Of a stretch of DNA of 39,194 nt, positions 7,401 through 16,339 are shown piece after piece. This DNA is from Paenibacillus solanacearum. GTDB lineage: Bacteria > Bacillota > Bacilli > Paenibacillales > NBRC-103111. Positions within the stretch are counted from its first letter, which is position 1. Each line of letters opens with the position of its first letter. Position numbers and translations under genes: made by a program. The notes below the pieces were generated by a model. That model had not been told where the DNA came from, did no database searches, and saw only the letters and a program-made list of their open reading frames with translations. The stretch is from positions 1 through 39,194 of the forward strand of contig NZ_CAJVAS010000057.1 in NCBI RefSeq assembly GCF_910593845.1, given 5' to 3'.

Positions 7401-8315
7401 ATGGCCGCACCGACAGGATCAAAGCATAAGCAGGTGAAAGGATCGATTATCATTGAGGGGCAGGAGATTGCCATCTCCAACCCGGAGAAGCTGCTGTGGC
7501 CGGAGAAGGGCATTACGAAAGCGATGTATTTGCAGAAGCTGGTCGCGCTTTCGCCCTATTTGCTCACCTACTGCCGCAACCGCTACTTGACGACGATCCG
7601 GTTCCCGAACGGATGGAACGAGAAGTCGTTTTATCAAAAAAACGCGCCGGAACCGACGCCGCCGTTCGTCAGCACCGCCCTGCTGGACGGGATCAATTAC
7701 GTACATCTGGACTCGCTGCCGACGCTGCTATGGCTCGGCAATTTGGCAAGTCTCGAATTCCACCCTTCCTTCCATTATATTGAAGAAACACTGCCGGCCG
7801 AATGGCTGATCGACATTGATCCGAGCGTCGACCCGGAGCCGCGCATTATGCAGGCCGCGGAGATCATCGGCGAAATTCTTGATAAAATGAATATCCGTTC
7901 CGTTCCAAAAACATCGGGGGCGACCGGCGTGCAAATCTATGTGCCGATCCCCCGCGAGCGCAAGTATACGTTCGAGCAGCTGCGCCGCATCGGTCAATTC
8001 GTCGCCTCCTTCGCGGTGCAAAAGCATCCGGGGCTGTTCACCGTCGAACGGCTCAAAAAAGACCGGGGCTCGCTCATTTATATCGACTACCTGCAGCATT
8101 GGTACGGCAAGACGCTGTCCGCGCCTTACACCCCGCGCGCCCGGGCGGACGCTTCCGTCTCGACGCCGCTCACCTGGCAGGAAGTCGCCATGCGGCCCGA
8201 CCCGAGAGACTTCCATCTGCTCAACATCGAGCAGCGGCTTCGGCAGCACGGGGATTTGATCGCGCAGCTCCCGCCGCAAAATCTGGATCCTGTGCTGTCC
8301 TTTATTCCGCAATAG
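7401..8315 (+). CDS. NHEJ polymerase/primase, stand-alone LigD polymerase domain
   Basis: Archaeo-eukaryotic primase-fold polymerase that fills or extends ends (often with ribonucleotides) before ligation. The 304-residue product contains the early NPEKLLWPEKGITK motif, the catalytic pair D138-I-D140 (LIDIDPS), the SGATGVQIYVPIP motif II region, and SLIYIDYLQ with the third Asp. In well-studied LigD polymerases motif II reads G-x-H-V; the His position is Gln here, which may be a lineage variant. The ATG at 7401 is six bases after the ligase stop. The operon ends with a strong terminator. The family call is firm; separation from the ligase is seen directly. Confidence 0.93.
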   Translation: MAAPTGSKHKQVKGSIIIEGQEIAISNPEKLLWPEKGITKAMYLQKLVALSPYLLTYCRNRYLTTIRFPNGWNEKSFYQKNAPEPTPPFVSTALLDGINYVHLDSLPTLLWLGNLASLEFHPSFHYIEETLPAEWLIDIDPSVDPEPRIMQAAEIIGEILDKMNIRSVPKTSGATGVQIYVPIPRERKYTFEQLRRIGQFVASFAVQKHPGLFTVERLKKDRGSLIYIDYLQHWYGKTLSAPYTPRARADASVSTPLTWQEVAMRPDPRDFHLLNIEQRLRQHGDLIAQLPPQNLDPVLSFIPQ

Positions 8316-8319
8316 CGAA

Positions 8320-8358
8320 AATACGCCTGTTGACGGCGCATCCGTCAGCAGGCGTATT
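8320..8358. terminator. bidirectional terminator between the NHEJ operon and cls
   Basis: A 17-bp stem (AATACGCCTGTTGACGG with CCGTCAGCAGGCGTATT, one G-T pair) around a 5-base loop, starting five bases after the polymerase stop. T residues follow on both strands (TTTGTGT on plus, TTTTCGC on minus), so it can end both converging transcripts. Confidence 0.85.
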
Positions 8359-8405
8359 TGTGTATGGGCACCACGTGGAAACGGGGCTGCTGCGTCGCGA
8401 ACTAC

Positions 8406-9845
8406 CTAAAACAGCGGCGACAGCAGCCGCGCGATGACTTCCTTTCCCTTTTGCCAGCGCGACCGTTTTTCGAATTCCTCCAGCTTCATTTCCGTACACT
8501 CTTTCAAATCCTGCAAAAAATCGTTCTCAAGCCGGTGAATCGTTTCCTTGTCGAACAGCACGGCGTTCAGTTCGAAGTTGTTGAAAAAGCTGCGCATGTC
8601 CATATTCGCGGTCCCGACCGAAGCAAGCAGCTCGTCGATCACGATGACTTTTGCATGGATAAAGCCTTTTTGATATGCATAGAAGCGGACGCCGGCCTGC
8701 ATCAATTCCTCCAAAAACGACAGGGAAGCGTAATTCACCACCCGGGAGTCCGGCTTTTGCGGGTAGATGATCCTTACGTCCACGCCGCTGATCGCTGCCG
8801 TTTTGAGCGCCATCATGATGCTCGGGTCGGGGATGAAGTACGGGGTCGTGATGAACACCCGCTTATTCGCCGCGGCAATCGCGCCGAAGTACATCTCCAG
8901 TATGGCGTCCCAATGCGCGTCTGGCCCGCTCGATATGATTTGCACCGGCTTGCTGCCGGAACCGTCATGCTCGGGAAACAATTCCGAATCGGCAAGCCGC
9001 TGCCCGCTGACGAAAAACCAGTCGTTCAGGAACGTTTGCTGCAGCGAGTAGACGGCGTCTCCGTCCAGCCTCATGTGCGTATCGCGCCAAAACCCGAGCT
9101 GCGGATTGCCGCCCAAATATTCGTCGCCGATATTGATGCCGCCCAAAAAGCCGGTCGTTCCGTCGATCACCAATATTTTGCGATGGTTGCGGTAATTGGC
9201 CCGCTTGTCAAAAAATGCGAACACCGCCGGCAAAAAGATATATACTTCCGCCCCGGCCTTTTTCAACTCATCGATAAACCGGTTGTCGAGCTGGTAGCTG
9301 CCGATCCCGTCAAATATACAGCGCACCTGCACGCCATCGCGCGCTTTACGTACGAGCAGTTCGTGAAACTGTTTGCCGATGCCGTCGTTGCGGATCGTAT
9401 AAAACTCGAAATGAATGTGCGATTTCGCCTGCTCCATCGCCTCCAGCATGGACGGATAGGCGGCCGCCGCATTCGTCAGCACGGTTACCTCGTTACTGCG
9501 GGTAATAAGCGAGCCCGGAATGTTGCCAAGCAGCGAGAACAGCCTCGGTTCATGGCGCCATCCGTTCAGCCGCTCTTCGTCGAATCCCGGATCGTAATCG
9601 GAAGCGGGCCTGTGCTTCTTGCCCAAGTACCGGATATCGGTCATATTGCGCATGCGTCCGCGCTTTACTTTTTTACGCTGGGTATATTCCTTGGCCAAAA
9701 AATAATACATGACAAATCCGATAATCGGGAACACGAATAAAATGAACATCCATGCCATGGCTTTGGACGGATGGCGGAATTCCCCGACCAGAATGGTCAA
9801 TATTTGAAAGATGAATAAAAATAAGGCGAGCACCAGCCACAGCAA
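8406..9845 (-). CDS. cls: cardiolipin synthase
   Basis: Phospholipase D-family membrane enzyme that condenses two phosphatidylglycerols to cardiolipin and glycerol. It has two N-terminal transmembrane helices (about residues 1-20 and 28-50) and two HKD motifs, HRKILVID followed by GFLGG, and HAKVIVID followed by SVGTANMD. I choose TTG at 9845 because GGGAGGAAG sits seven bases upstream; the frame stays open 24 bases further but the next possible start (TTG 9869) has a badly spaced site. This gives 479 residues, the usual length. It converges on the NHEJ operon. Confidence 0.93.
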   Translation of the reverse strand: MLWLVLALFLFIFQILTILVGEFRHPSKAMAWMFILFVFPIIGFVMYYFLAKEYTQRKKVKRGRMRNMTDIRYLGKKHRPASDYDPGFDEERLNGWRHEPRLFSLLGNIPGSLITRSNEVTVLTNAAAAYPSMLEAMEQAKSHIHFEFYTIRNDGIGKQFHELLVRKARDGVQVRCIFDGIGSYQLDNRFIDELKKAGAEVYIFLPAVFAFFDKRANYRNHRKILVIDGTTGFLGGINIGDEYLGGNPQLGFWRDTHMRLDGDAVYSLQQTFLNDWFFVSGQRLADSELFPEHDGSGSKPVQIISSGPDAHWDAILEMYFGAIAAANKRVFITTPYFIPDPSIMMALKTAAISGVDVRIIYPQKPDSRVVNYASLSFLEELMQAGVRFYAYQKGFIHAKVIVIDELLASVGTANMDMRSFFNNFELNAVLFDKETIHRLENDFLQDLKECTEMKLEEFEKRSRWQKGKEVIARLLSPLF

Positions 9846-10024
9846 TCCACTTCCTCCCCCTCCACACAAGCTCCGTCACCACGGCAGCCGTCTTTCTATC
9901 TTTTACCTCGATCCCACTGCCTATTCCCTATTATTTTACCGCATTCACCCGATTTGTCATAAAATTTTGCTTTTGGTGAAAAATATACTGGAATTGGTTA
10001 GCAAGCCGCCGAAGGAGGTGCTCC

Positions 10025-11653
10025 ATGTACATCGCGCGTCGCCGCAATAAAAAGGGGCGAAACGAAGAGCGGGACCAGCAGCTGAAAAAGCTGAATTACC
10101 GCTTTCTCCAGGAGCTCAAATCGGTACCGGTATTTATGACGCTGGAGGAGAACAAGTCGTACTTGAACGAGCTGTTTCAGGACAGCTCCGATTTTGTCAT
10201 CCGCGAGTTCAAAATACAAAACAGCCTGAATGCCATCATGTTTTTTATCGACGGGATGGCGAATACCGATCTCGTGAACGATGCCATGAAGTCGCTCATG
10301 ATTCTGGAAGGCGACGAATCGCTTATTGACAACATATCGGATACGACGCTTCCCGTCTCGCAGATTCAAAAAACCGATAATTACTCGGACCTTCTGCTTT
10401 CCGTGCTCGGCGGAGATACGGGCCTCATCGTTGAGCGCAATAACAAGGCGCTCCTGATGGGCATTCGCGGTATGGAGAAGCGCTCCATCAACGAGCCGGA
10501 TACCGAATCGGTCGTCCGCGGCCCGCGCGAGGGGTTCGTGGAAAACTTGCGGACGAATACGTCGATGATCCGCCGCAAGCTGAAAACGCCGCATCTTAAA
10601 ATGAAGCCGCTGACGATCGGGCGGGAAAGCAATACAAGCATCGTCGTCGCGTACATGAACAATATCGCCGATCCGGCCATCGTCGAAGAGGTGATGCGGC
10701 GGCTGGAGAAAATCGACATCGACGCCGTGCTCGAATCGGGGTATATCGAGGAGTTCATTCAAGATTCGGCTTACTCGCCATTCCCGCAGATTCAATATAC
10801 CGAACGGCCGGATGTCGTGGCAGGAGCGATGCTGCAGGGGCGCGTCGCCATTCTTGTGGACGGCACGCCCTTTGTGATGATCGTACCTTTCGTGTTTGCC
10901 GAAATATTGCAGGCAAGCGAAGATTTCTACGAACGGTTCCAAATCGCTACGCTTATACGGTGGCTCCGTTACATTTTTCTCATCTTATCGCTACTCACGC
11001 CAGGCATGTACGTGGCCATCACGACGTATCATCAAGACCTGCTGCCAACGACGCTGCTGCTGTCCGTCGCTGCGGCCCGGGAGGCGATTCCGTTCCCCGC
11101 TGTGGTGGAAGCGCTCATTATGGAAATTACGTTCGAAGCGCTACGCGAAGCCGGCATCCGGCTCCCCAAGACGATCGGCTCGGCGGTCAGCATTCTCGGC
11201 GCGCTCGTCGTCGGACAAGCCGCCGTCGAGGCGGGAATCGTCTCCGCACCGATGGTCATTGTCGTCTCGCTCACAGGAATCGCGTCGTTTACGATTCCCC
11301 GCTTCAACGGGGCGATCGCAATACGGATGCTGCGTTTTCCGATCATAATCGCTGCAGCGCTGTTCGGGATGTACGGCATCATGATTGCAGTCATGCTGAT
11401 ATTAGGCCATATGGCCGCACTGCGTTCGTTCGGCATCCCTTATTTGTCACCGATCGGTCCGCTCTCCGCCGGCGATCTAAAGGACATCGCCATCCGCCCG
11501 CCCTGGTGGAGCATGAAGAGCCGGCCGGCATATCTTTCGCTGCAGGATACGGAGCGGCAAGGAACCGAGCTACCGCAAGAGATTATGAACCAAAGCGGGC
11601 AAAAAGGGCAGACCATCCCGCACCGCAACGGACAGGAGGGGGATGTCAAATGA
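10025..11653 (+). CDS. spore germination protein, GerA/GerKA family (receptor A subunit)
   Basis: A subunit of a germinant receptor in the inner spore membrane. The 542-residue protein has the usual plan: a long hydrophilic N-terminal domain (residues 1-300, including VRGPREGFVENLRTN), then membrane helices between about 310 and 465 with the conserved TPGMYVAITTYHQDLLPT loop, and a polar C-terminus. The ATG at 10025 follows GAAGGAGGTG. Its stop overlaps the next gene (ATGA). The germinant cannot be told from sequence. Such operons are normally read by sigma-G in the forespore, but I could not fix a promoter in the 155 bases upstream. Confidence 0.95.
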   Translation: MYIARRRNKKGRNEERDQQLKKLNYRFLQELKSVPVFMTLEENKSYLNELFQDSSDFVIREFKIQNSLNAIMFFIDGMANTDLVNDAMKSLMILEGDESLIDNISDTTLPVSQIQKTDNYSDLLLSVLGGDTGLIVERNNKALLMGIRGMEKRSINEPDTESVVRGPREGFVENLRTNTSMIRRKLKTPHLKMKPLTIGRESNTSIVVAYMNNIADPAIVEEVMRRLEKIDIDAVLESGYIEEFIQDSAYSPFPQIQYTERPDVVAGAMLQGRVAILVDGTPFVMIVPFVFAEILQASEDFYERFQIATLIRWLRYIFLILSLLTPGMYVAITTYHQDLLPTTLLLSVAAAREAIPFPAVVEALIMEITFEALREAGIRLPKTIGSAVSILGALVVGQAAVEAGIVSAPMVIVVSLTGIASFTIPRFNGAIAIRMLRFPIIIAAALFGMYGIMIAVMLILGHMAALRSFGIPYLSPIGPLSAGDLKDIAIRPPWWSMKSRPAYLSLQDTERQGTELPQEIMNQSGQKGQTIPHRNGQEGDVK

Positions 11654-12822
11654 GGAGAATCCTCCTTGGCCTTCTGCTGCTCTGGCCGTCCCTACTGCTC
11701 CAGGGCTGCTGGGACCGGACGGAAATCAACGATCTTGCGTTCATCTTGACGTCCGCGGTCGATCTGGAGCAGGACGGAAGCATCCGCTACACCGTCATGG
11801 TGCCGCTTCCCGGGCAAATGGGCGGTGCCAGCGGCGGAGGCGGCGGTACGGGCGGGGATAAAAGCTACTACATCGATTCCGAGGTCGGAGACTCGGTGAG
11901 AGACGCACAAGCCAAGCTGCAGGCCCGCATGTCGCGGCGCATGTTCCTTGCCCACCGGCGTACGCTGCTCGTCAGCGAAGAGTTTGCGCGGATTCGGGGC
12001 ATCAGCCATGTATTCGACTCCACTCCCCGTTCTCCCGAAAGCCGGATGACGACAAACCTGATTATTACGAAGGGAAAAGCGTACGAGATGCTGCAAGCTA
12101 CCCCTCGCTTCGAGCGGTTCCCTTCGGAAGCGATTCGCGAGCTCGCCAAAGCGCGACTGGTACTCAATCTGAACATGAAAGACACGGCCGTCATGCTGAG
12201 CGAAACCGACGGCGATGCGATGGTATTGTATATGTCGGTCAAGGAATCGGAAAAAAGCGGCAAACCCTCGCGGGAAATCAATACGACGGGCTACGCCTTG
12301 ATCAAAAATAATAAAATGATCGGCCTCGTGGAAGGTGACGAGGCGATCGGCCTGTCGATGCTCAAGACGCTCAGCAGCGAGGCGGTCATCACGGCGATTC
12401 CCGAGGACGGGGTAACAATGACTGCCAAAATCAATAAAGATGATTCGTACTTGCGGGTTCGGCTGCTGCAAGGGATACCGATATACGATATCGGCTTGAA
12501 TGTCCGGGTACGCATCGTGGAAACGATCGGCCTGTACGATTTGAGCCAACCCGCTAATTTGCGAAAGGTGGAGAACGTGATCTCCGGTCTGATCAAGAAC
12601 ATGGTCGAACAAGCGATTCGGACGATGCAAAAAAAAGAAGTCGATCCGGTGCAATTCGGTACCTCTCTATGGAGAGATTACCCGAAATTGTGGCAGGAGC
12701 AATACGCTCCGAAGTGGCCGGCCCTCATGAAGGATGCCGAATTCCACGTAAAGGTGAATTCCACGATAACGGATACCGGTTTGATCTATGAAAATGTTAC
12801 GAAGAAAGGAATGAAGCAATGA
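11650..12822 (+). CDS. spore germination lipoprotein, GerAC/GerKC family (receptor C subunit)
   Basis: C subunit of the germinant receptor, expected to be a diacylglycerol-anchored lipoprotein on the outer face of the inner spore membrane. The 390 residues start with a signal peptide ending in LLQGC, with the lipid-modified Cys at residue 20, followed by the family hallmark WDRTEINDLAF. A Gly-rich stretch (about residues 58-70) interrupts the first domain and looks lineage-specific. The start at 11650 overlaps the A-subunit stop as ATGA, and GGAGGGGG lies just upstream. The stop overlaps the next ATG in the same manner. Confidence 0.94.
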   Translation: MRRILLGLLLLWPSLLLQGCWDRTEINDLAFILTSAVDLEQDGSIRYTVMVPLPGQMGGASGGGGGTGGDKSYYIDSEVGDSVRDAQAKLQARMSRRMFLAHRRTLLVSEEFARIRGISHVFDSTPRSPESRMTTNLIITKGKAYEMLQATPRFERFPSEAIRELAKARLVLNLNMKDTAVMLSETDGDAMVLYMSVKESEKSGKPSREINTTGYALIKNNKMIGLVEGDEAIGLSMLKTLSSEAVITAIPEDGVTMTAKINKDDSYLRVRLLQGIPIYDIGLNVRVRIVETIGLYDLSQPANLRKVENVISGLIKNMVEQAIRTMQKKEVDPVQFGTSLWRDYPKLWQEQYAPKWPALMKDAEFHVKVNSTITDTGLIYENVTKKGMKQ

Positions 12823-13049
12823 ACGGCCAGTTTTTGCTGTGGGTGGCGCTGCTTACACTGTTCTTGCTGTTTCTCGATCTGAAAAATATTCCAGAGGTGA
12901 ACAAACGCACGAAGGGCATGTATTTCGGTCTGCTGATCCTCACCGGAGCCGTTTATTTCTGCATCGTTGCAGGAGTCAAGCTCCCCATGCCTACCGTATT
13001 CTTCATCAAGAACGTATCGCCTTGGGTGTTCTCCCTTGTTCATACCTGA
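12819..13049 (+). CDS. small two-helix membrane protein of the germinant receptor operon (D-like subunit)
   Basis: A 76-residue protein with two predicted transmembrane helices (about residues 4-19 and 34-52). Short two-helix D proteins are encoded in or next to many GerA-type operons and modulate receptor function; this product fits in size, topology and place. The ATG overlaps the C-subunit stop (ATGA), so it is co-translated. The sequence has no catalytic motifs. The assignment as a D protein is from context, not from a diagnostic motif. Confidence 0.75.
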   Translation: MNGQFLLWVALLTLFLLFLDLKNIPEVNKRTKGMYFGLLILTGAVYFCIVAGVKLPMPTVFFIKNVSPWVFSLVHT

Positions 13050-13070
13050 TCGCAGAAAGGGGGTTGCGCG

Positions 13071-14465
13071 GTGAAAAGAAACCGGATTGTCATCAACGAG
13101 CGCCAGTACGCCTGGCTGATCGGCGCCTTGATTACGGGAGGAGGACTGGTCAGCATTCAGCACGAGCTTGTCCGCATCGCCCGTATGGACGCCTGGTTCA
13201 GTTTCATCATACCGCTCGTCTACATTTTCCTGACCGCCTATGTCTTCTATCAGATGGCGCAGCGATTTCCGGAAAAGAACATGTTCGAGATTATGTTAAC
13301 GGTCTTCGGCAGAATCCCGGGAACGTTCGTCAACCTGATCTTGCTGCTGCACATTTGGCTTCTTTTGATGCGCGACCTGCGCTCGTTCGGCAAATTCATC
13401 AATACGGTGCTGCTCCCCAATACGCCCGAGGAAATCGTGGTGCTGCTGTTTATGCTGCTGCTCATGTTTTACGGGCGAAGCACCGTGGAAGTGATCGGCA
13501 GGGTAAACGACATCTTCTTCCCGTTCTTCATCCTGCTCGTGCTGCTCCTCCCGATCCTGCTGACCAACGAGATGAACAAGCGGCTGGTAGAGCCGGTTCT
13601 GACGTTGACGCGGGAGCATCTGGGCGATGTCAGCCTGCTCGGCATCGGGTGGTATGGCGATATCTTTATCGTGGGGGCGTTCCTGCATACGATCTGGAGC
13701 GCCAATAAGGTCCATTCAGCCATCCGGCACGGGGCGATGCTCGCCACGTTCGTGCTGACCTTGATTACGTTGATCGAGGTGCTGGTGCTCGGCTCAAACA
13801 TTCCGGGCAATATGATTTATCCGATGTACAGCCTCGTGCAGCAAATTCATGTCACCGATTTTCTCGACCGGCTCGACCTGTTCATGCTGAGCGTCTGGTA
13901 CCCGGTAACGGCCTGCAAGGTGATCCTGATCTATCTCGCCCTGCTGACCGGCATTTCCAGCCTTATCAAAAACCGGGATTACACGCTCATCAATACGCCC
14001 GTCAGCCTGCTTCTGCTGCTGACCACCATGCTCGGCTTCAAAAGTACGTCAGACGTGTTCAACTTCGGCAATTACAGTACCCCGGCCATTGTCTTGAGCT
14101 ACCAGCCCATACTGTATGTGCTTGTGCTGCTGCTGATCCGCCGGTTTCCTGTGCGTTCTCGGGAGAACGAGGCATCCGGGCAGCAGCCCTCTTCGCCGGA
14201 CGCGAACACCGGGCGGTCTATCCGGCAGAAGGCGGGCAAGCCGCGGCGCAGCATCTCTCACCGCGCCTGGATGGTCACTAGCAATACGCTGCTGCTGCTA
14301 GGTCTTGGCTTTATCGGGCTGGGCATGTCGATCGGCCCGACCGTATCGCTAGTCGGGAAGATTAGCGGCTTCGGCTACGGACTCTGTATGGTGCTGGGTG
14401 TCGGATCGACGTATATGGAGATCCACGGGCCAAACCGCGCGCATCCCAAAGCCGGAACCTCCTGA
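13071..14465 (+). CDS. spore germination protein, GerAB/GerKB family (receptor B subunit) with C-terminal extension
   Basis: B subunit of the receptor, an APC-superfamily membrane protein thought to bind the germinant. The first 365 residues match the family, with about ten helices and the start INERQYAWLIGALITGGG. The protein then continues with a polar, Ser/Arg-rich linker (about 367-405) and two more hydrophobic helices (about 408-430 and 432-450), reaching 464 residues against the usual 360-370. The start is GTG at 13071 with AAAGGGGG upstream. It is the last gene of the operon. The family is certain; the role of the added helices is unknown. Confidence 0.93.
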   Translation: MKRNRIVINERQYAWLIGALITGGGLVSIQHELVRIARMDAWFSFIIPLVYIFLTAYVFYQMAQRFPEKNMFEIMLTVFGRIPGTFVNLILLLHIWLLLMRDLRSFGKFINTVLLPNTPEEIVVLLFMLLLMFYGRSTVEVIGRVNDIFFPFFILLVLLLPILLTNEMNKRLVEPVLTLTREHLGDVSLLGIGWYGDIFIVGAFLHTIWSANKVHSAIRHGAMLATFVLTLITLIEVLVLGSNIPGNMIYPMYSLVQQIHVTDFLDRLDLFMLSVWYPVTACKVILIYLALLTGISSLIKNRDYTLINTPVSLLLLLTTMLGFKSTSDVFNFGNYSTPAIVLSYQPILYVLVLLLIRRFPVRSRENEASGQQPSSPDANTGRSIRQKAGKPRRSISHRAWMVTSNTLLLLGLGFIGLGMSIGPTVSLVGKISGFGYGLCMVLGVGSTYMEIHGPNRAHPKAGTS

Positions 14466-14506
14466 CGCATAACGGTGCCGGGACGGCGCAAAGCAGGATC
14501 GCGAGG

Positions 14507-14878
14507 CTACTTACCCAAGCTGATGATTTTGTTCAGGGGGATCAAAAGGACGAGCTCCTCTTCCTCCTCCTGGCGGCTTACGAGCATTTCGACAAAATCG
14601 ATACCCGCGCGAACGATATTCGCCGGGAACGGGCCGCCATACGTCGTCTGAACCTGGAACGGCGTTCCCTTGCTTTTGACCGCGTTGTCCAGAAGAACGA
14701 TTTCGTGCATAGCCGAAGGAACGTAATACTGACCGTTCACGCGGATAAACCGTTTGCCGACATGCTGCAAGATGCCGGGTTCGCTCTCGAATCCTTCGGC
14801 CTGCAGCGCTACTTCGCGGTGAAGATGCCTGGCCAGACGTTCTGTCAGACGCATGCGGCTAGTTGTTCCAATTCCCAC
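14507..14878 (-). CDS. hypothetical protein, possibly DUF2642-like
   Basis: A 123-residue soluble protein without signal peptide or membrane helix. The middle, with FIRVNGQYYVPSAMHEIVLL, resembles the small beta-barrel domain of DUF2642/YuzF-type proteins found in spore formers, but the likeness is weak. The C-terminal third has an acidic run (RQEEEEE) before a hydrophobic end. The start is GTG at 14878 with GGGGAGGGGGG upstream. It diverges from the M23 peptidase gene with only 64 bases between them, so the promoters must overlap, and it converges on the germination operon. Confidence 0.65.
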   Translation of the reverse strand: MGIGTTSRMRLTERLARHLHREVALQAEGFESEPGILQHVGKRFIRVNGQYYVPSAMHEIVLLDNAVKSKGTPFQVQTTYGGPFPANIVRAGIDFVEMLVSRQEEEEELVLLIPLNKIISLGK

Positions 14879-14942
14879 ATTACCCCCCTCCCCTTACGAA
14901 ATGTATGCCGGGAGCGGGCGCAACATACCGAAAGGAGAAGTC

Positions 14943-15953
14943 ATGAATTTGAAGTCGCTGCAAGACAAGCTGACGTTCGTCATTATTCCGGAGGCGAACG
15001 GCAGCGTTGTCCGTGTCAAACTATCCCGGGGGGCGTTATGGGGAGCAGCCTGCGCGCTGCTGCTGCTCGTCGGGACATCCGGCGCGATGTACCTGCATCA
15101 CGTGCACTCCGCCGCTTCCGTATATTTGAGAACGACGGAGCTGCGAGGCAAAAAATCGCAGCTGGAGCAAGATTTGAAGCATAAAAACGCAACGATCGAG
15201 CAGTTGAAAAATGACATTTACACCTTGTCGAAGCAGGCGGCCGAGGTCGGTTCGAAAATGGAGGAAATGAAGCGGCTGGAGCAAGATCTGCAGAAGCTGG
15301 CTCCCTCCTCCAAGAGCGGAGGCCAGCCCGTATCGGCGGCGGTTCCGGAGGAAGCGGCAGATTTGTCCGCCGGAGGCGTCGGAGGACCGGCGATAACGGT
15401 AACGGCCGAGCAGGTGCGGACGCTGGCCGCCGCCACCGGCCAAAAGTACGCTTCATTGCAAACGGAGATGCATGCGCTGGAATCCCGGTTTCGGGAGTCG
15501 CGCAAGCAGCTGCTGGAGAAGCAGGAGCGCGTCCTTCACACGCCGAGCTTGTGGCCGACGCTTTCCCGCATCGTGACGTCGCCGTACGGCTACCGCAAAG
15601 ACCCGTTCACGAAAAAGCTGAGCTTCCATAAAGGAATCGATATTGCGGGCAAGCTGAACGATCCGGTGTACGCCGCGGCAAACGGCGTCGTGCATTCGGT
15701 CGGCTACGACAAGCTGCACGGCCATAATATTGTGATCGAGCATATCTCCGGGCTGCGCACGTGGTACATGCACCTGAACCGCAGCGATGTGCGCGCGGGC
15801 GAGCAGGTTGTGAAAGGACAGCCGATCGGCAAGCTTGGCACAACCGGCCGCAGCACCGGTCCGCATCTGCATTACGAAGTGCTGCATAACGGCAAGAGCA
15901 CCGATCCGCAGCCCTATTTGCCTGCGCTGAGCAGAAAGGAGGGAACAAAATGA
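14943..15953 (+). CDS. membrane-anchored M23 family peptidoglycan endopeptidase
   Basis: LytM-type zinc metallopeptidase expected to cut peptide cross-links in peptidoglycan outside the membrane. The 336-residue protein has a short cytoplasmic start, one transmembrane helix (about residues 31-52), a coiled coil (about 62-125), an Ala/Gly-rich linker, a second helical stretch and the catalytic domain (about 205-325) with HKGID (H-x-x-x-D) and HLHYE zinc motifs. The ATG at 14943 follows AAAGGAGAAG; the open frame extends upstream without a start site. Its stop overlaps the bactofilin gene. This M23-bactofilin pairing is seen in many bacteria and is linked to cell shape. Confidence 0.92.
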   Translation: MNLKSLQDKLTFVIIPEANGSVVRVKLSRGALWGAACALLLLVGTSGAMYLHHVHSAASVYLRTTELRGKKSQLEQDLKHKNATIEQLKNDIYTLSKQAAEVGSKMEEMKRLEQDLQKLAPSSKSGGQPVSAAVPEEAADLSAGGVGGPAITVTAEQVRTLAAATGQKYASLQTEMHALESRFRESRKQLLEKQERVLHTPSLWPTLSRIVTSPYGYRKDPFTKKLSFHKGIDIAGKLNDPVYAAANGVVHSVGYDKLHGHNIVIEHISGLRTWYMHLNRSDVRAGEQVVKGQPIGKLGTTGRSTGPHLHYEVLHNGKSTDPQPYLPALSRKEGTK

Positions 15954-16339
15954 TCATGCGATGGACTGGGCATCCGAACCGTTCGGGCGCCGTTTCGTTA
16001 ATCGGCGAAGGCAGCCTGTTCGACGGCACGCTTCATGCGACGTCCGATCTTCGGATCGAAGGGGAATTTCAGGGAACGCTGCACTCCTCCGGCGATGTCG
16101 CCGTCGGAGAGAAGGGCTGTGTCCGCGCCACCGAAGTACATGCTCGCAACGTTATTATCGCCGGACGGCTGGAGGGCTGCGTGCAAGCGGATGGATTCGT
16201 CAAAATCACGCCCACCGGCCGCTTGACCGGCACCGTCAGGGCCAGCTCGCTCATTATTGAACAAGGCGCTATTTTCCAGGGGCAAAGCGAAATGGATGAG
16301 CCGCAGAAGGATGCGGTTCCGGACCCGGTCATGCTATAA
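15950..16339 (+). CDS. bactofilin, polymer-forming cytoskeletal protein
   Basis: Bactofilins form nucleotide-independent filaments from a right-handed beta-helix and place cell-wall enzymes. The 129 residues show the core repeat pattern (LIGEGSLFDGTL, LRIEGEFQGTL, VAVGEKG, VHARNVIIAGRLEG, VKITPTGRLTGTV), followed by an acidic tail. Start: ATG 15950 overlaps the M23 stop (ATGA); a second ATG two codons later is equally well placed behind AAAGGAGGG. Co-translation with the M23 enzyme suggests that the filament recruits it. The stop codon lies inside the -10 of the next promoter. Confidence 0.93.
   Translation: MIMRWTGHPNRSGAVSLIGEGSLFDGTLHATSDLRIEGEFQGTLHSSGDVAVGEKGCVRATEVHARNVIIAGRLEGCVQADGFVKITPTGRLTGTVRASSLIIEQGAIFQGQSEMDEPQKDAVPDPVML

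Noticed and set aside
8358..9740. 460-codon plus-strand frame opposite cls
   Set aside because: Antisense to a gene with both HKD motifs; Arg/His-rich shadow composition.
10960..11649. Upstream extension of the GerAC reading frame
   Set aside because: It lies inside the GerA coding region in another frame; the lipoprotein signal and ATGA overlap fix the start at 11650.
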